A stretch of 64,000 nucleotides of DNA from Rachicladosporium sp. CCFEE 5018. Its lineage: Eukaryota > Ascomycota > Dothideomycetes > Cladosporiales > Cladosporiaceae. The stretch covers positions 251,304 through 315,303 of the forward strand of contig KZ111167.1 of assembly GCA_002077045.2 (NCBI GenBank), written 5' to 3'. The translations under genes and the position numbers were made by a program. Positions 9,943 to 20,908 of this stretch are shown here, piece after piece. Positions within the stretch are counted from its first letter, which is position 1. Every line of letters starts with the position of its first letter. The notes beneath the pieces are model-generated. The model ran no database searches and was not told the origin of the DNA. It saw nothing but the letters and a program-made list of their open reading frames with translations.

Positions 9943-10730
9943 CTACGCCCACTGAGGGCTCACGGCGGCCAGCGCTTGATGTGCGCCTTCGAGCACCTTC
10001 TCCGCGACGGCCCACATGACCCTGCCTCTCAGTTCCATCGCAGCCCTGAACATGCCAGCCAAGATCTTGTCGTTTGTCTTGTGCGGCCAGCGACAGCATG
10101 CGCAGTCGCTGTCATCGTCACTAAGGTCGGGGATCAGATCACACCAATGCGCTACAACCTCCTTGAGCCACTTCAGCAAGTTCTCCCAGTTTGGATTCCC
10201 GGTCATGACCATGCGGAAGTTGCTCGTTGCGTCACCATAGCGCTCGTGTTGGCGTGCGAACGGTGCCAGAGCGGCGCCGTCGTAATGCACGATGCGTACC
10301 AAGAAGTCGTTCTCGGTGTGAGGGATACGTAGAGTTTCGCGGCGGATCTGTCTGCAGACTCGAAGAAGTGCGGGCTCGCCTGGCCCCTCGCTCGTAACAC
10401 TGATCGAGCCCTGCACGACGACATTACGCTAGACAAATGTCAGGAACACCTCGAAGGGCGGAAAAAGAGACGTCGGACTGACCCAGATCATGTTCCTGAT
10501 CTCGCCGGGCAGCTTGTTGAGAAGATGACATCCTCTCCTCTGCTGTGGACGGCGGAAGCGTTTCGGCTTCTTGACTTTGTTCTGACAGATCGAGTCAGTA
10601 CGTGCATTGTTCAGATCATGGAAACAGAACCGACCTGTTCATCGAGAATCGCTTGCTGAGCGACCTTGGCTGCTTCGATCCGCCCGCTTCGGCGTGTTGG
10701 CTGCGTCTCGGGAGCTCTGCGTGGCGCCAT
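9943..10730 (-). CDS. F-box/2EXR-like protein
   Basis: There are three exons: 10730-10635, 10581-10483 and 10428-9943. The two GT-AG introns are 53 and 54 nt and both lie in phase 0. The product has 226 residues. After a basic N-terminus (MAPRRAPETQPTRRSGR) comes the motif LLNKLPGEIRNMIW. This is followed, across intron 2, by a short strand-rich segment and ALLRVCRQIRRET. The 'LPxEIRNxIY ... LLxVCRQIRxE' layout is typical of very abundant Dothideomycete proteins with an F-box-like or 2EXR-like fold. Some of these may recruit ubiquitin ligases, but most are uncharacterised. The C-terminal half is Trp/Cys-containing and unassigned. A perfect 13-bp inverted repeat lies 42 bases upstream of the start codon. 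The gene converges with the 797-aa gene. Confidence 0.75.
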
Positions 10731-10771
10731 GATGAGGTCTTACTGTACAGTGAAGTGTGCGATGCGGAAAG

Positions 10772-10799
10772 GCACTCTCGTGTCAGGACACGAGAGTGC
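10772..10799. repeat. Perfect palindrome, 13-bp arms, 2-nt centre
   Basis: The left arm gcactctcgtgtc (10772-10784) is exactly the reverse complement of gacacgagagtgc (10787-10799). It lies 42-69 bases upstream of the start codon of the F-box/2EXR-like gene, in its promoter or 5' leader. It could be a binding site for a dimeric factor or a stable RNA hairpin. Confidence 0.9.
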
Positions 10800-11072
10800 G
10801 TGAGTAGATTGAGCGGTGTGGTTGAGACGACGAAGAAGAGGTGTGGTCGGAACTCACCATGGTGAGGTCTCCACACGCGACGCGTCCAGGCTGCATTGCA
10901 AAAGAGAGGAAAGAGCAGTGCGGCAACTTCCACGCAGACTGGGAAGAATTACTGAAATTGATGGTATACCACGTACTGCAAACTCACTGAACTCCTCGCT
11001 CTGCCATGTTCTTCGCTCAATCAATTGCAACGCCACTTAGGTATCTCGTCATTTTGCTCCAACACCATACAC
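10800..11072. other. Short intergenic region downstream of the DUF4112 gene
   Basis: The remaining bases between the palindrome and the DUF4112 stop codon carry no supported gene. They should contain the 3' UTR of the DUF4112 gene and more promoter for the F-box-like gene. Confidence 0.4.
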
Positions 11073-11972
11073 TCACCGCCTCACATTGCCACCCTGCTGA
11101 CGTCCGGCATCTGCGCTCTGCGCGTTACCACCAGTCAGCTTCGACAGCCATCCTCCACCTCCGTTGCGCTGCTGTTGCGGCTGCTGAGTAGGCGCCCGTG
11201 TCCGCTCTGGCTGTCTGACCCTATCAGCGGCATCCTGCTCTCGCATAAATTGCCTGCGGTCCTCCGCCTCGTCATCGAAGTCCTCGAACACAGTAGCTGG
11301 TGGCGGGTCCTGAGGATGGTAGATGCCACTCTTGCGATTCTGCTGGCGCTTCTCCCTGTCAAGACCAGCCACATTGCGATCATCCCTACCACCAGGACGG
11401 TACTTCTTATCCAGCTGACGCTCCAGCAGTGCAGCGTTACGAGTGTTCGCTTTGAAGGCCGCGTCCGCCAGATCACCCAGGAAGGGGACCAGCCCGACAA
11501 CGAAGTCGATGATGATATTGAGCAGCATCTGCGTGTTTGTCCCGCTGTCCAACCCTCCTTCAACTTTCTGACACTTCCGCCACACGCTCAATGCTAGCAG
11601 CACGCCGACCACGTCGCCGAAGCCTGGGACGATGCCTATCACACTCTCCCAGCCGAATCGCATGTCGAAGAGGTTGAAGAGACACATGTCCAGGCGATAC
11701 GCTGTCTTCTTGACCGACGCGAGTACTAAGGCGTCGTGCTCGGGAATGTAGGCGGGAATGACTTTCTTGACTTTCTTCATTTTGCCCGGACGCTTGGGGT
11801 CCTCGACGAGGGCGAAGAAGGGGTCCTGGTGTATCTCGTCAGTGTCTGCGTACGATATCGTGTCTTCTATAATTGTACGTACATCGCCTCCGGAGACCTT
11901 CTTGTTCTGATATTTCTTCATTTGGCTGCCCAGCAGCTTGTTCGCAGCATACTTGCCGACTAGTCCCGCCAT
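11073..11972 (-). CDS. DUF4112 membrane protein
   Basis: The single-exon frame encodes 299 residues from ATG 11972. The N-terminus is basic (MAGLVGKYAANKLLGSQMKKY). The centre, about residues 95-185, has the DUF4112 pattern. It contains a conserved RFGWESVIGIVPGFGDVVG segment and a second hydrophobic hairpin, LLNIIIDFVVGLVPFLGDL. Both end in the repeated 'PG/LFGD' turn and probably insert in a membrane. The C-terminal 100 residues are polar, rich in Arg, Gln, Asp and Gly, and likely disordered. DUF4112 proteins occur in bacteria and fungi, and fungal ones have sometimes been labelled PH-domain proteins, but the biochemical role is unknown. Confidence 0.88.
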   Translation of the reverse strand: MAGLVGKYAANKLLGSQMKKYQNKKVSGGDVRTIIEDTISYADTDEIHQDPFFALVEDPKRPGKMKKVKKVIPAYIPEHDALVLASVKKTAYRLDMCLFNLFDMRFGWESVIGIVPGFGDVVGVLLALSVWRKCQKVEGGLDSGTNTQMLLNIIIDFVVGLVPFLGDLADAAFKANTRNAALLERQLDKKYRPGGRDDRNVAGLDREKRQQNRKSGIYHPQDPPPATVFEDFDDEAEDRRQFMREQDAADRVRQPERTRAPTQQPQQQRNGGGGWLSKLTGGNAQSADAGRQQGGNVRR

Positions 11973-12498
11973 GTTGTTGATATGTCGCTAAGAATGGATT
12001 GATGGACGATTCTGATGGGTTGCCAACAGATCAGAAGATGGACACTTGAAGTATACAATGAGGCCAACAGCAGAGGCCAACGACCGAGTTTGGTAGTTCG
12101 CGTCGATACCGGTAGGCGTGTAGCGTTCCAATGCTGAAACACGCGCTTCAGGTATGATGCGCTGGCGCTTGCGACAACGAACAAGATTTCCAAGAAGACA
12201 CCGAAAAGATTTGGAAATTCTCGAGCAGGTAATGAGGATATCTATAGATGCTGACCGCCTCCCTGCAATGTCATCGCGATACTTGTTTGCGACAAGCACG
12301 TTCGCGCGCAACTTTGCCTGATCTAGATCTGCAGATCGTCGTCACTGCTACACAGCCACGAAGTCAACGCAGCCACTTGATGTGGCGTCGTCTCGGGAGT
12401 GATTCCGACTTTCGACGATCTTCACACGGCCTCGACCACCTTCCTAGGGTTGAAGATGTGCAATCGTCGAAGCGAGGCTGTGCAGGCCCTGCATCGAC
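11973..12498. promoter_or_regulatory. Divergent promoter, DUF4112 / IMP1
   Basis: The 526 bases between divergent start codons show no gene and no clear TATA box. Confidence 0.4.
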
Positions 12499-13191
12499 AT
12501 GCTCGCGCGCCTGTTCCATAGATCTCACCCCCGGTTCACCATCCTACGCCGATCCCCCCCCGTCCATCAACTCCGCCGCAATGCCTCCACCTGGCGCACC
12601 CGCTACATCCCCTCCATCAAGACCCTGCGCATTCCCTCACTGAGGGCCATTCACATCCCCTCAATCAGGGATCTCCGCATGCCCACTCCTAAGGCTATCC
12701 AAGGGACAGCCTACTGGATCGCCCGTATCTCAAACTATGTAATCCTCTTCTTCATAGGCTACCACATCTTCATCACGCACTTCTTCGTCTACGGCCCCGT
12801 CTACGGCATCTCCATGCTGCCGACCTTCAACGACTCAGGCGACTGGGTCCTAACTTCCAGCCACTACCGCCGTGGTCGCGACCTCCAAGTCGGCGATCTC
12901 ATCACGTTCACGCACCCGATTAAAGCGGACACGCAGAGTCTCAAGCGCGTGCTGGGTATGCCTGGCGATTTTGTGCTCAGGGATACGCCGGGGACGAGCG
13001 GCGTGATGCAGCAGGTTCCTGAGGGGCATTGTTGGGTTGCGGGGGATAATCAGGAGTGGAGTCGGGATTCGAGGATGTTTGGGCCGTTGCCGCTGGGGTT
13101 GGTGAAGGGGAAGGTCGTTGCTAGGAAGGCGGCTGGGGAGTGGTTGCTTAGGGGATTGGGCGACCCGTGGGCGGAGCCGGAGGTGGACTGA
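12499..13191 (+). CDS. IMP1: Mitochondrial inner membrane protease subunit 1
   Basis: The single-exon frame encodes 230 residues. An Arg-rich, acid-free N-terminus of about 75 residues is a mitochondrial presequence. One hydrophobic helix (VILFFIGYHIFITHFF, residues 81-96) is the membrane anchor. The S26 signal-peptidase domain follows, with the catalytic Ser105 in GISMLPTF and Lys149 in SLKRVLGMPGD, then the conserved GHCWVAGDN and SRDSRMFGPLP boxes. IMP1 cleaves bipartite sorting signals of intermembrane-space proteins in the inner-membrane protease complex. The distinct IMP2 subunit is not in the window. The assignment to IMP1 rather than IMP2 rests on the SLKRVLGMPGD and GDNxxxSRDSRxFGP boxes and is likely but not proven. 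Confidence 0.88.
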   Translation: MLARLFHRSHPRFTILRRSPPVHQLRRNASTWRTRYIPSIKTLRIPSLRAIHIPSIRDLRMPTPKAIQGTAYWIARISNYVILFFIGYHIFITHFFVYGPVYGISMLPTFNDSGDWVLTSSHYRRGRDLQVGDLITFTHPIKADTQSLKRVLGMPGDFVLRDTPGTSGVMQQVPEGHCWVAGDNQEWSRDSRMFGPLPLGLVKGKVVARKAAGEWLLRGLGDPWAEPEVD

Positions 13192-13769
13192 GCCGCACTG
13201 AAGAAAAACAGTATCAATTGCCGGACCTGGGTGGACGCGATGCGACTGCGATGGCCTTAGGCGTGCAGCATGTGGCGACAGAGCGACGTTGGCTCTCGAC
13301 ACGACCATCGCCACATGGTGTACTGTCACGAGGCTGCATTTGAGAGCTCGATCTTCGACGAGAGCGATCGCGAGAGCATGAGCTATTCGCATGCCAGATA
13401 CTCGTAAATTCGTGTGCGACAGAAATAATGGCACTCGGCGCTCAGTGGTCTAAAGGGGTGTCAAGCAGGGTGGAGAAGTCATGCATCGCATGCTGCAGAG
13501 CTTCGCATCCAGTCCCTTATGGCCAACGCCGAAAACAGAAGACTCGGGGGAATTCAAGGAAGGCGGTAGTGGTCAGAAGTGGACATAGAGTACGAGGTAC
13601 TCAATCAACCTCGATATTACATCTATACAATCCCAACACAAGTTCTTCCCTGGGTATGTCGTCCATCTCATGACTTGCCACCTCCCACCTCCATATGTAT
13701 ACAGTCCACGCCCCGTTTTCTCCCACCAATTTCCCCTTCCCAACTCTACCCTTCACAACACCACCCCAT
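13192..13769. other. Convergent intergenic region
   Basis: About 580 bases between two convergent stop codons hold the 3' UTRs of IMP1 and the ADF-H gene. The right part (about 13680-13770) is C/T-rich on the plus strand. No gene is supported. Confidence 0.5.
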
Positions 13770-16700
13770 CTACCCAACCCAAGCTGTCCAATACCCGCCC
13801 AACAGCCTTAGCACCTGCCTCTGTCCCATAGCGTCCTCACAAGCCACCTGCAGCACCCCACCATCATAAGTCACAAATTCCAACCAGATACTCCAAGGCA
13901 TTTCCGCGCTGTCCAAGTCAGGCGTGTAAGGCGCTTTGAACTCCGACAGGTGATAGCGTTTCGGCGGAAGCGAGGCGCGGGTATGTTCTGAAGAGGCGGC
14001 GGAGAGGAAGAGGTGGCCTGTCTCGGAGAGGGAGAGGGCGCGACGTTTCCAGAGCTGTGAATATCATGTTAGCGAGGGTGATTTCGTGCTTGAGGTATGT
14101 GATGACGTACCAAAGTATCAGGGAACTGAACGTTCAGATCCCCGACCACAACGCCCGGAGGCATATCGCTCCTGTCTCTCTCTGCTGCGCTTCCGGTCCG
14201 CTCAGTGGGACTCGCCACGCTGCTGCCTACACTCTGCGCAGCGATCGATCGCCGCTTTGAGTTGCCGCCGATGTTGCTCATGCGCTTGAAGAACCTGCTG
14301 GTGCGACTAGTGGCTGCTGGTGCAACGGCAGGCGAGTCATCGAAGAAGCTCACGCCTGTGCTGCTCGGCGGTGGCGGAGGATAATTGACTGTCGGCACAG
14401 CGTCAATGCCGGTCAGAGGTGGTGGTGGAAGGCCCTTATTGCGACCGTATGATCTGCGGCGGACGGAGTTGAGGATACGGGACTCGGTGGAGTCGCGGCG
14501 GTTGTTTGAACTAAGCGCTGGTTCGTTCTTGGGTACGCTGGTTTCAAGAGGCGGGAGGAAGGCCTGAGAGACCGATGTTGGCGTGGGAATACCACGGCGA
14601 TGGCTGATCTCGATGCGGGACTCCTGCAGGGTATTGGGCTCGGCCGATGCGCCTTCTTCGGCTTGTGGCTGGCCGTAAGAGGTGCTCTGAGGGCGGACGA
14701 TGCGAGCTCTTACAGAGACCGAGTCACGGTTGCTTGAAACGTCTTGCGAAGTGCTCCACACGGGTGCGCTGGTCTCTGACTGGGAAGGCGCGATCGGCAT
14801 AGCGCTGACGCGGTCGCCAGTCGGTCGACGCGCTCGGTAAGACCCAGTACGCGCTGTTGGTGAACGGGCCGGCGCACGGCGGTCGTTGGCGATGAAGCTG
14901 TTCAGCTCAGATTCGGGTGTTATGGACCTTGTAGGCACTCGTACAGCGTTCGGGCTGGTATCGCGTGACGATTGTTCTGCTAGAGCCTGTATGCGCCTTG
15001 TGATGCCATCACTTACTTGTCTTCGCAAGATCGGCACACCCTCGCTACGGTCCAGTGTCGATGAGTGCACCGCATGAGGACTCCTGTACGATTCCGGCGA
15101 TCCAGTCAACTCTCTGGTAGCAGGCGGCTGCACTGACTCTGGTGAGACATCTGGCGAATTGCGCACAGTTCTGTTCACCGTGCTAGACTTCTGCGGGCTT
15201 TCGGATGCGGAGGCTTTGGAGGCCATTGACTGGTTGCTCGGCCTGCGCGGGAAGAACTGGGCACCGGGTCCAGGTGATTTAGAGACTGACATTGGTTTGG
15301 CTTCGTGCAGAGTCGCGCTTTTAAGCTCTTCGAGAAACTCATCGTCTGACAAGTCGCCATCGCTCATGTTGTGACGCTCCACTGCGATGTGTAGTGGCTC
15401 CACGATACCGCGCCTGCGCTTTGCAAGATCACTGCCTTTGCGCTTAGGTGACTGAGGCGGGATATCGAGGTTGTCGCCATGCTCTAGCTGGTCGAGAGCG
15501 CTTCTCTCCTCGGTGGGAGTCTCTACAACATGCGGCTCGGATCCGGCTTCGTTCTGTCCGCTGCTCGAAGGAGGTCTTGAGGACGCAGTGGTGATGATTG
15601 AGGGCACATCAGTAAGCAGATGCTCGCGCGAAGTCGTGAACGAAGGTTCCAGAGCTGGTCGACCTAATGTGGGACTATCGGTCGAGGGTGGATCACGAAG
15701 CCTTGCAAATGGCAGCACTGCTTTCGGCACCGAATTTGTATCTGGCTCTGCAGCCATCGTGGGCGTTTCTGGCGAGGTCTCCAATCTCTTGAGAGACTGC
15801 CTGCTCATTCTGGCCGACTGTCGTGCACTTGACGGATTTGACAGTGTTGGCTCCGAGGGAGGCGCTGTCGCTTCTGGCACCTCGCTCCCCACCTTGGTGA
15901 CCTCCATTGGCGGCTCGGACTCGTCCTCGGGGACTTGCGTTTCCTTTGGTGGCGGTGATGTGGCCTGTGGTATGCTCTCTTCCTGAACACTTTGTTCGAT
16001 TCTAGGCTCCAGAGGCTGCTTATAATTGTGTTGTTCATAGTTCATCTCGATACCAGAGTCCGGTTTCTTGTTCGCTGCATATCCGTTCATGCCTTCCGTC
16101 GGTGCCAATGTCCTCTTTTCCTCGTTCACTTCCGGCGGCACCTCCTCGATGACTGGCGCCACAAGCTTGGGCAGCTCAGGGGCATCATCCGCAAGTGGCG
16201 GCATTTGTAGCTGTGGGTTAGACTTCCTGAGCTGCCGTTTCCGTAGTTCCAGCGCCTTCATCAGGCGGAGCTTATCAGGAGTCATCGAAGTGCTTTTCTG
16301 CGAAGACATGCTTTTCACACTTCCTCGTGATATTGGGCGCGGAGTGTACTCTGCTTGGATTGGTATTGGCGGTGGCGCGGGATAGGATGACATGACCTGC
16401 GCATGTGTCAATGTGGCCGGGCCTTGCGACTTTGGCCGGATCTGATCAGGCTTCGATCGAAAGGCCGCTGGTAGCGCGCTAATGCTAGACATAGATGGAC
16501 GTTTAGCCTTGTCGGGTGACACCATTCGGGGCGCGAGTTTGACCTTTGGCTTATCGAGGTAGCTGAAGTCGAAGGGCTCGTCGTAGGGTGCCTTCTCGGT
16601 ATGCACAGAGAAGGCGCGAACCAGGTCATCAATCCCGGATGAGGTCTCCGATGGTGCATCAGCTTTCGATTCTGTACTCGGTGGGTTTGCGTGCGTCAGT

Positions 16701-17391
16701 TCCTCTGACTTCACGCTCGCTATCTCTCTTCGCATAGTACTAGCATCACTGGCGTTCGAGCTTTGTCGCGCTGATGATCGTGAGGGCAGACTAGGCAATT
16801 CTGCGACCCTGGATTGCTCCTGCACCACCGGATTCTGGGCAAGTGGATTCGAGGCGTTCACATCCTGCACAGGCACCTGGGGTTTCGACATTGGGTCTAC
16901 TTCGTTAGCAGCAGACAGATCTGACCCTCCATTCGACCCTCCGTAATCCGAGTATGGTGAAGGCACCGGAGAAGTAATCGACGATATGGACCGCCCACCG
17001 GAGTCCTCGCGCACAAGATATTGCGAAAGCGATGGTTTTGTTACGCCTGACAGAGGTGATGTAGTTCGACCGCTCGTTTCGCTCGAGACGTAAATGGAAG
17101 GAGTCGGCCGGTCTGATGGGCGCATCAGCTGATCCACCCGTCGCTCCATTTTGTATTGACGGGTTCCGAAGATTTGGCCAGAGTTGTTCTGACCTCGAAT
17201 GCCTTTCCCTGCATTTCCCGTATCCTCGCCATCCTCGCTGATCTCGTGCAACCGACTGCTCGAGGCCGAAGGCGAAGCTGTGTGTAGTGGGAATGAAGAT
17301 GCCAGCGATGTATCGTTCAGCCCGTCAGCTTGCGTAATCTCCAGCAATGTCTCATACGGGGAGTATCGCTCAAGGACATCCTGGAAGTGGA
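13770..17391 (-). CDS. ADF-H-type actin-binding protein, 3' part (left contig copy)
   Basis: This is the 3' portion of a gene cut by the N gap: exon 3 (17391-14111), a 56-nt GT-AG intron (14055-14110) and exon 4 (14054-13770). Exon 4 encodes 94 residues with a PH-like look. It starts directly after FPDTL with LWKRRALSLSETGHLFLSA and contains RYHLSEFKAPYTPDL. Exon 3 encodes a long Ser/Pro-rich disordered region with several proline stretches, for example PPPPLTG and YPPPPPSST. If the intron is missed, the frame runs on to 14069 and loses the folded C-terminus. Exons 1-2 are absent here and lie only in the right copy. Combined with that copy, the gene encodes 1279 residues. See 17586-21302 for the N-terminal domain and role. 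Confidence 0.85.
13975..17391. repeat. Direct duplicate, left copy (3417 bp, abuts N gap)
   Basis: This block is repeated at 17492-20908 without a gap in the alignment (constant offset 3517). I find four substitutions: 14317/17834, 14319/17836, 17274/20791 and 17291/20808. Its right end is the gap itself. The same gene sequence resumes past the end of the right copy, as expected for two overlapping contig ends that were not merged. Confidence 0.95.
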
Positions 17392-17491
17392 NNNNNNNNN
17401 NNNNNNNNNNNNNNNNNNNNNNNNNNNNNNNNNNNNNNNNNNNNNNNNNNNNNNNNNNNNNNNNNNNNNNNNNNNNNNNNNNNNNNNNNNN
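17392..17491. other. Assembly gap, exactly 100 N
   Basis: The run of 100 N is a default scaffold spacer, not a measured distance. It lies between the two copies of the 3417-bp block. The true gap length is probably negative, meaning that the contigs overlap. Confidence 0.98.
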
Positions 17492-20400
17492 GCGCGGGTA
17501 TGTTCTGAAGAGGCGGCGGAGAGGAAGAGGTGGCCTGTCTCGGAGAGGGAGAGGGCGCGACGTTTCCAGAGCTGTGAATATCATGTTAGCGAGGGTGATT
17601 TCGTGCTTGAGGTATGTGATGACGTACCAAAGTATCAGGGAACTGAACGTTCAGATCCCCGACCACAACGCCCGGAGGCATATCGCTCCTGTCTCTCTCT
17701 GCTGCGCTTCCGGTCCGCTCAGTGGGACTCGCCACGCTGCTGCCTACACTCTGCGCAGCGATCGATCGCCGCTTTGAGTTGCCGCCGATGTTGCTCATGC
17801 GCTTGAAGAACCTGCTGGTGCGACTAGTGGCTGTTAGTGCAACGGCAGGCGAGTCATCGAAGAAGCTCACGCCTGTGCTGCTCGGCGGTGGCGGAGGATA
17901 ATTGACTGTCGGCACAGCGTCAATGCCGGTCAGAGGTGGTGGTGGAAGGCCCTTATTGCGACCGTATGATCTGCGGCGGACGGAGTTGAGGATACGGGAC
18001 TCGGTGGAGTCGCGGCGGTTGTTTGAACTAAGCGCTGGTTCGTTCTTGGGTACGCTGGTTTCAAGAGGCGGGAGGAAGGCCTGAGAGACCGATGTTGGCG
18101 TGGGAATACCACGGCGATGGCTGATCTCGATGCGGGACTCCTGCAGGGTATTGGGCTCGGCCGATGCGCCTTCTTCGGCTTGTGGCTGGCCGTAAGAGGT
18201 GCTCTGAGGGCGGACGATGCGAGCTCTTACAGAGACCGAGTCACGGTTGCTTGAAACGTCTTGCGAAGTGCTCCACACGGGTGCGCTGGTCTCTGACTGG
18301 GAAGGCGCGATCGGCATAGCGCTGACGCGGTCGCCAGTCGGTCGACGCGCTCGGTAAGACCCAGTACGCGCTGTTGGTGAACGGGCCGGCGCACGGCGGT
18401 CGTTGGCGATGAAGCTGTTCAGCTCAGATTCGGGTGTTATGGACCTTGTAGGCACTCGTACAGCGTTCGGGCTGGTATCGCGTGACGATTGTTCTGCTAG
18501 AGCCTGTATGCGCCTTGTGATGCCATCACTTACTTGTCTTCGCAAGATCGGCACACCCTCGCTACGGTCCAGTGTCGATGAGTGCACCGCATGAGGACTC
18601 CTGTACGATTCCGGCGATCCAGTCAACTCTCTGGTAGCAGGCGGCTGCACTGACTCTGGTGAGACATCTGGCGAATTGCGCACAGTTCTGTTCACCGTGC
18701 TAGACTTCTGCGGGCTTTCGGATGCGGAGGCTTTGGAGGCCATTGACTGGTTGCTCGGCCTGCGCGGGAAGAACTGGGCACCGGGTCCAGGTGATTTAGA
18801 GACTGACATTGGTTTGGCTTCGTGCAGAGTCGCGCTTTTAAGCTCTTCGAGAAACTCATCGTCTGACAAGTCGCCATCGCTCATGTTGTGACGCTCCACT
18901 GCGATGTGTAGTGGCTCCACGATACCGCGCCTGCGCTTTGCAAGATCACTGCCTTTGCGCTTAGGTGACTGAGGCGGGATATCGAGGTTGTCGCCATGCT
19001 CTAGCTGGTCGAGAGCGCTTCTCTCCTCGGTGGGAGTCTCTACAACATGCGGCTCGGATCCGGCTTCGTTCTGTCCGCTGCTCGAAGGAGGTCTTGAGGA
19101 CGCAGTGGTGATGATTGAGGGCACATCAGTAAGCAGATGCTCGCGCGAAGTCGTGAACGAAGGTTCCAGAGCTGGTCGACCTAATGTGGGACTATCGGTC
19201 GAGGGTGGATCACGAAGCCTTGCAAATGGCAGCACTGCTTTCGGCACCGAATTTGTATCTGGCTCTGCAGCCATCGTGGGCGTTTCTGGCGAGGTCTCCA
19301 ATCTCTTGAGAGACTGCCTGCTCATTCTGGCCGACTGTCGTGCACTTGACGGATTTGACAGTGTTGGCTCCGAGGGAGGCGCTGTCGCTTCTGGCACCTC
19401 GCTCCCCACCTTGGTGACCTCCATTGGCGGCTCGGACTCGTCCTCGGGGACTTGCGTTTCCTTTGGTGGCGGTGATGTGGCCTGTGGTATGCTCTCTTCC
19501 TGAACACTTTGTTCGATTCTAGGCTCCAGAGGCTGCTTATAATTGTGTTGTTCATAGTTCATCTCGATACCAGAGTCCGGTTTCTTGTTCGCTGCATATC
19601 CGTTCATGCCTTCCGTCGGTGCCAATGTCCTCTTTTCCTCGTTCACTTCCGGCGGCACCTCCTCGATGACTGGCGCCACAAGCTTGGGCAGCTCAGGGGC
19701 ATCATCCGCAAGTGGCGGCATTTGTAGCTGTGGGTTAGACTTCCTGAGCTGCCGTTTCCGTAGTTCCAGCGCCTTCATCAGGCGGAGCTTATCAGGAGTC
19801 ATCGAAGTGCTTTTCTGCGAAGACATGCTTTTCACACTTCCTCGTGATATTGGGCGCGGAGTGTACTCTGCTTGGATTGGTATTGGCGGTGGCGCGGGAT
19901 AGGATGACATGACCTGCGCATGTGTCAATGTGGCCGGGCCTTGCGACTTTGGCCGGATCTGATCAGGCTTCGATCGAAAGGCCGCTGGTAGCGCGCTAAT
20001 GCTAGACATAGATGGACGTTTAGCCTTGTCGGGTGACACCATTCGGGGCGCGAGTTTGACCTTTGGCTTATCGAGGTAGCTGAAGTCGAAGGGCTCGTCG
20101 TAGGGTGCCTTCTCGGTATGCACAGAGAAGGCGCGAACCAGGTCATCAATCCCGGATGAGGTCTCCGATGGTGCATCAGCTTTCGATTCTGTACTCGGTG
20201 GGTTTGCGTGCGTCAGTTCCTCTGACTTCACGCTCGCTATCTCTCTTCGCATAGTACTAGCATCACTGGCGTTCGAGCTTTGTCGCGCTGATGATCGTGA
20301 GGGCAGACTAGGCAATTCTGCGACCCTGGATTGCTCCTGCACCACCGGATTCTGGGCAAGTGGATTCGAGGCGTTCACATCCTGCACAGGCACCTGGGGT

Positions 20401-20908
20401 TTCGACATTGGGTCTACTTCGTTAGCAGCAGACAGATCTGACCCTCCATTCGACCCTCCGTAATCCGAGTATGGTGAAGGCACCGGAGAAGTAATCGACG
20501 ATATGGACCGCCCACCGGAGTCCTCGCGCACAAGATATTGCGAAAGCGATGGTTTTGTTACGCCTGACAGAGGTGATGTAGTTCGACCGCTCGTTTCGCT
20601 CGAGACGTAAATGGAAGGAGTCGGCCGGTCTGATGGGCGCATCAGCTGATCCACCCGTCGCTCCATTTTGTATTGACGGGTTCCGAAGATTTGGCCAGAG
20701 TTGTTCTGACCTCGAATGCCTTTCCCTGCATTTCCCGTATCCTCGCCATCCTCGCTGATCTCGTGCAACCGACTGCTCGAGGCCGAAGGCAAAGCTGTGT
20801 GTAGTGGAAATGAAGATGCCAGCGATGTATCGTTCAGCCCGTCAGCTTGCGTAATCTCCAGCAATGTCTCATACGGGGAGTATCGCTCAAGGACATCCTG
20901 GAAGTGGA
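17492..20908. repeat. Direct duplicate, right copy (3417 bp, abuts N gap)
   Basis: This is the second copy of the block at 13975-17391. It starts exactly at the gap, inside exon 4, and ends at 20908, from where unique sequence continues into exons 2 and 1. Confidence 0.95.

Noticed and set aside
14069..14110. Unspliced ADF-H C-terminus VRHHIPQARNHPR
   Set aside because: It begins exactly at a GTACGT donor and ends inside an intron with a CACAG acceptor. Splicing gives a continued conserved reading.
13975..20908. Repeat-induced point mutation (RIP) acting on the 3.4-kb duplicate
   Set aside because: Only four differences exist and just one has the CpA context. Real RIP would leave many more.
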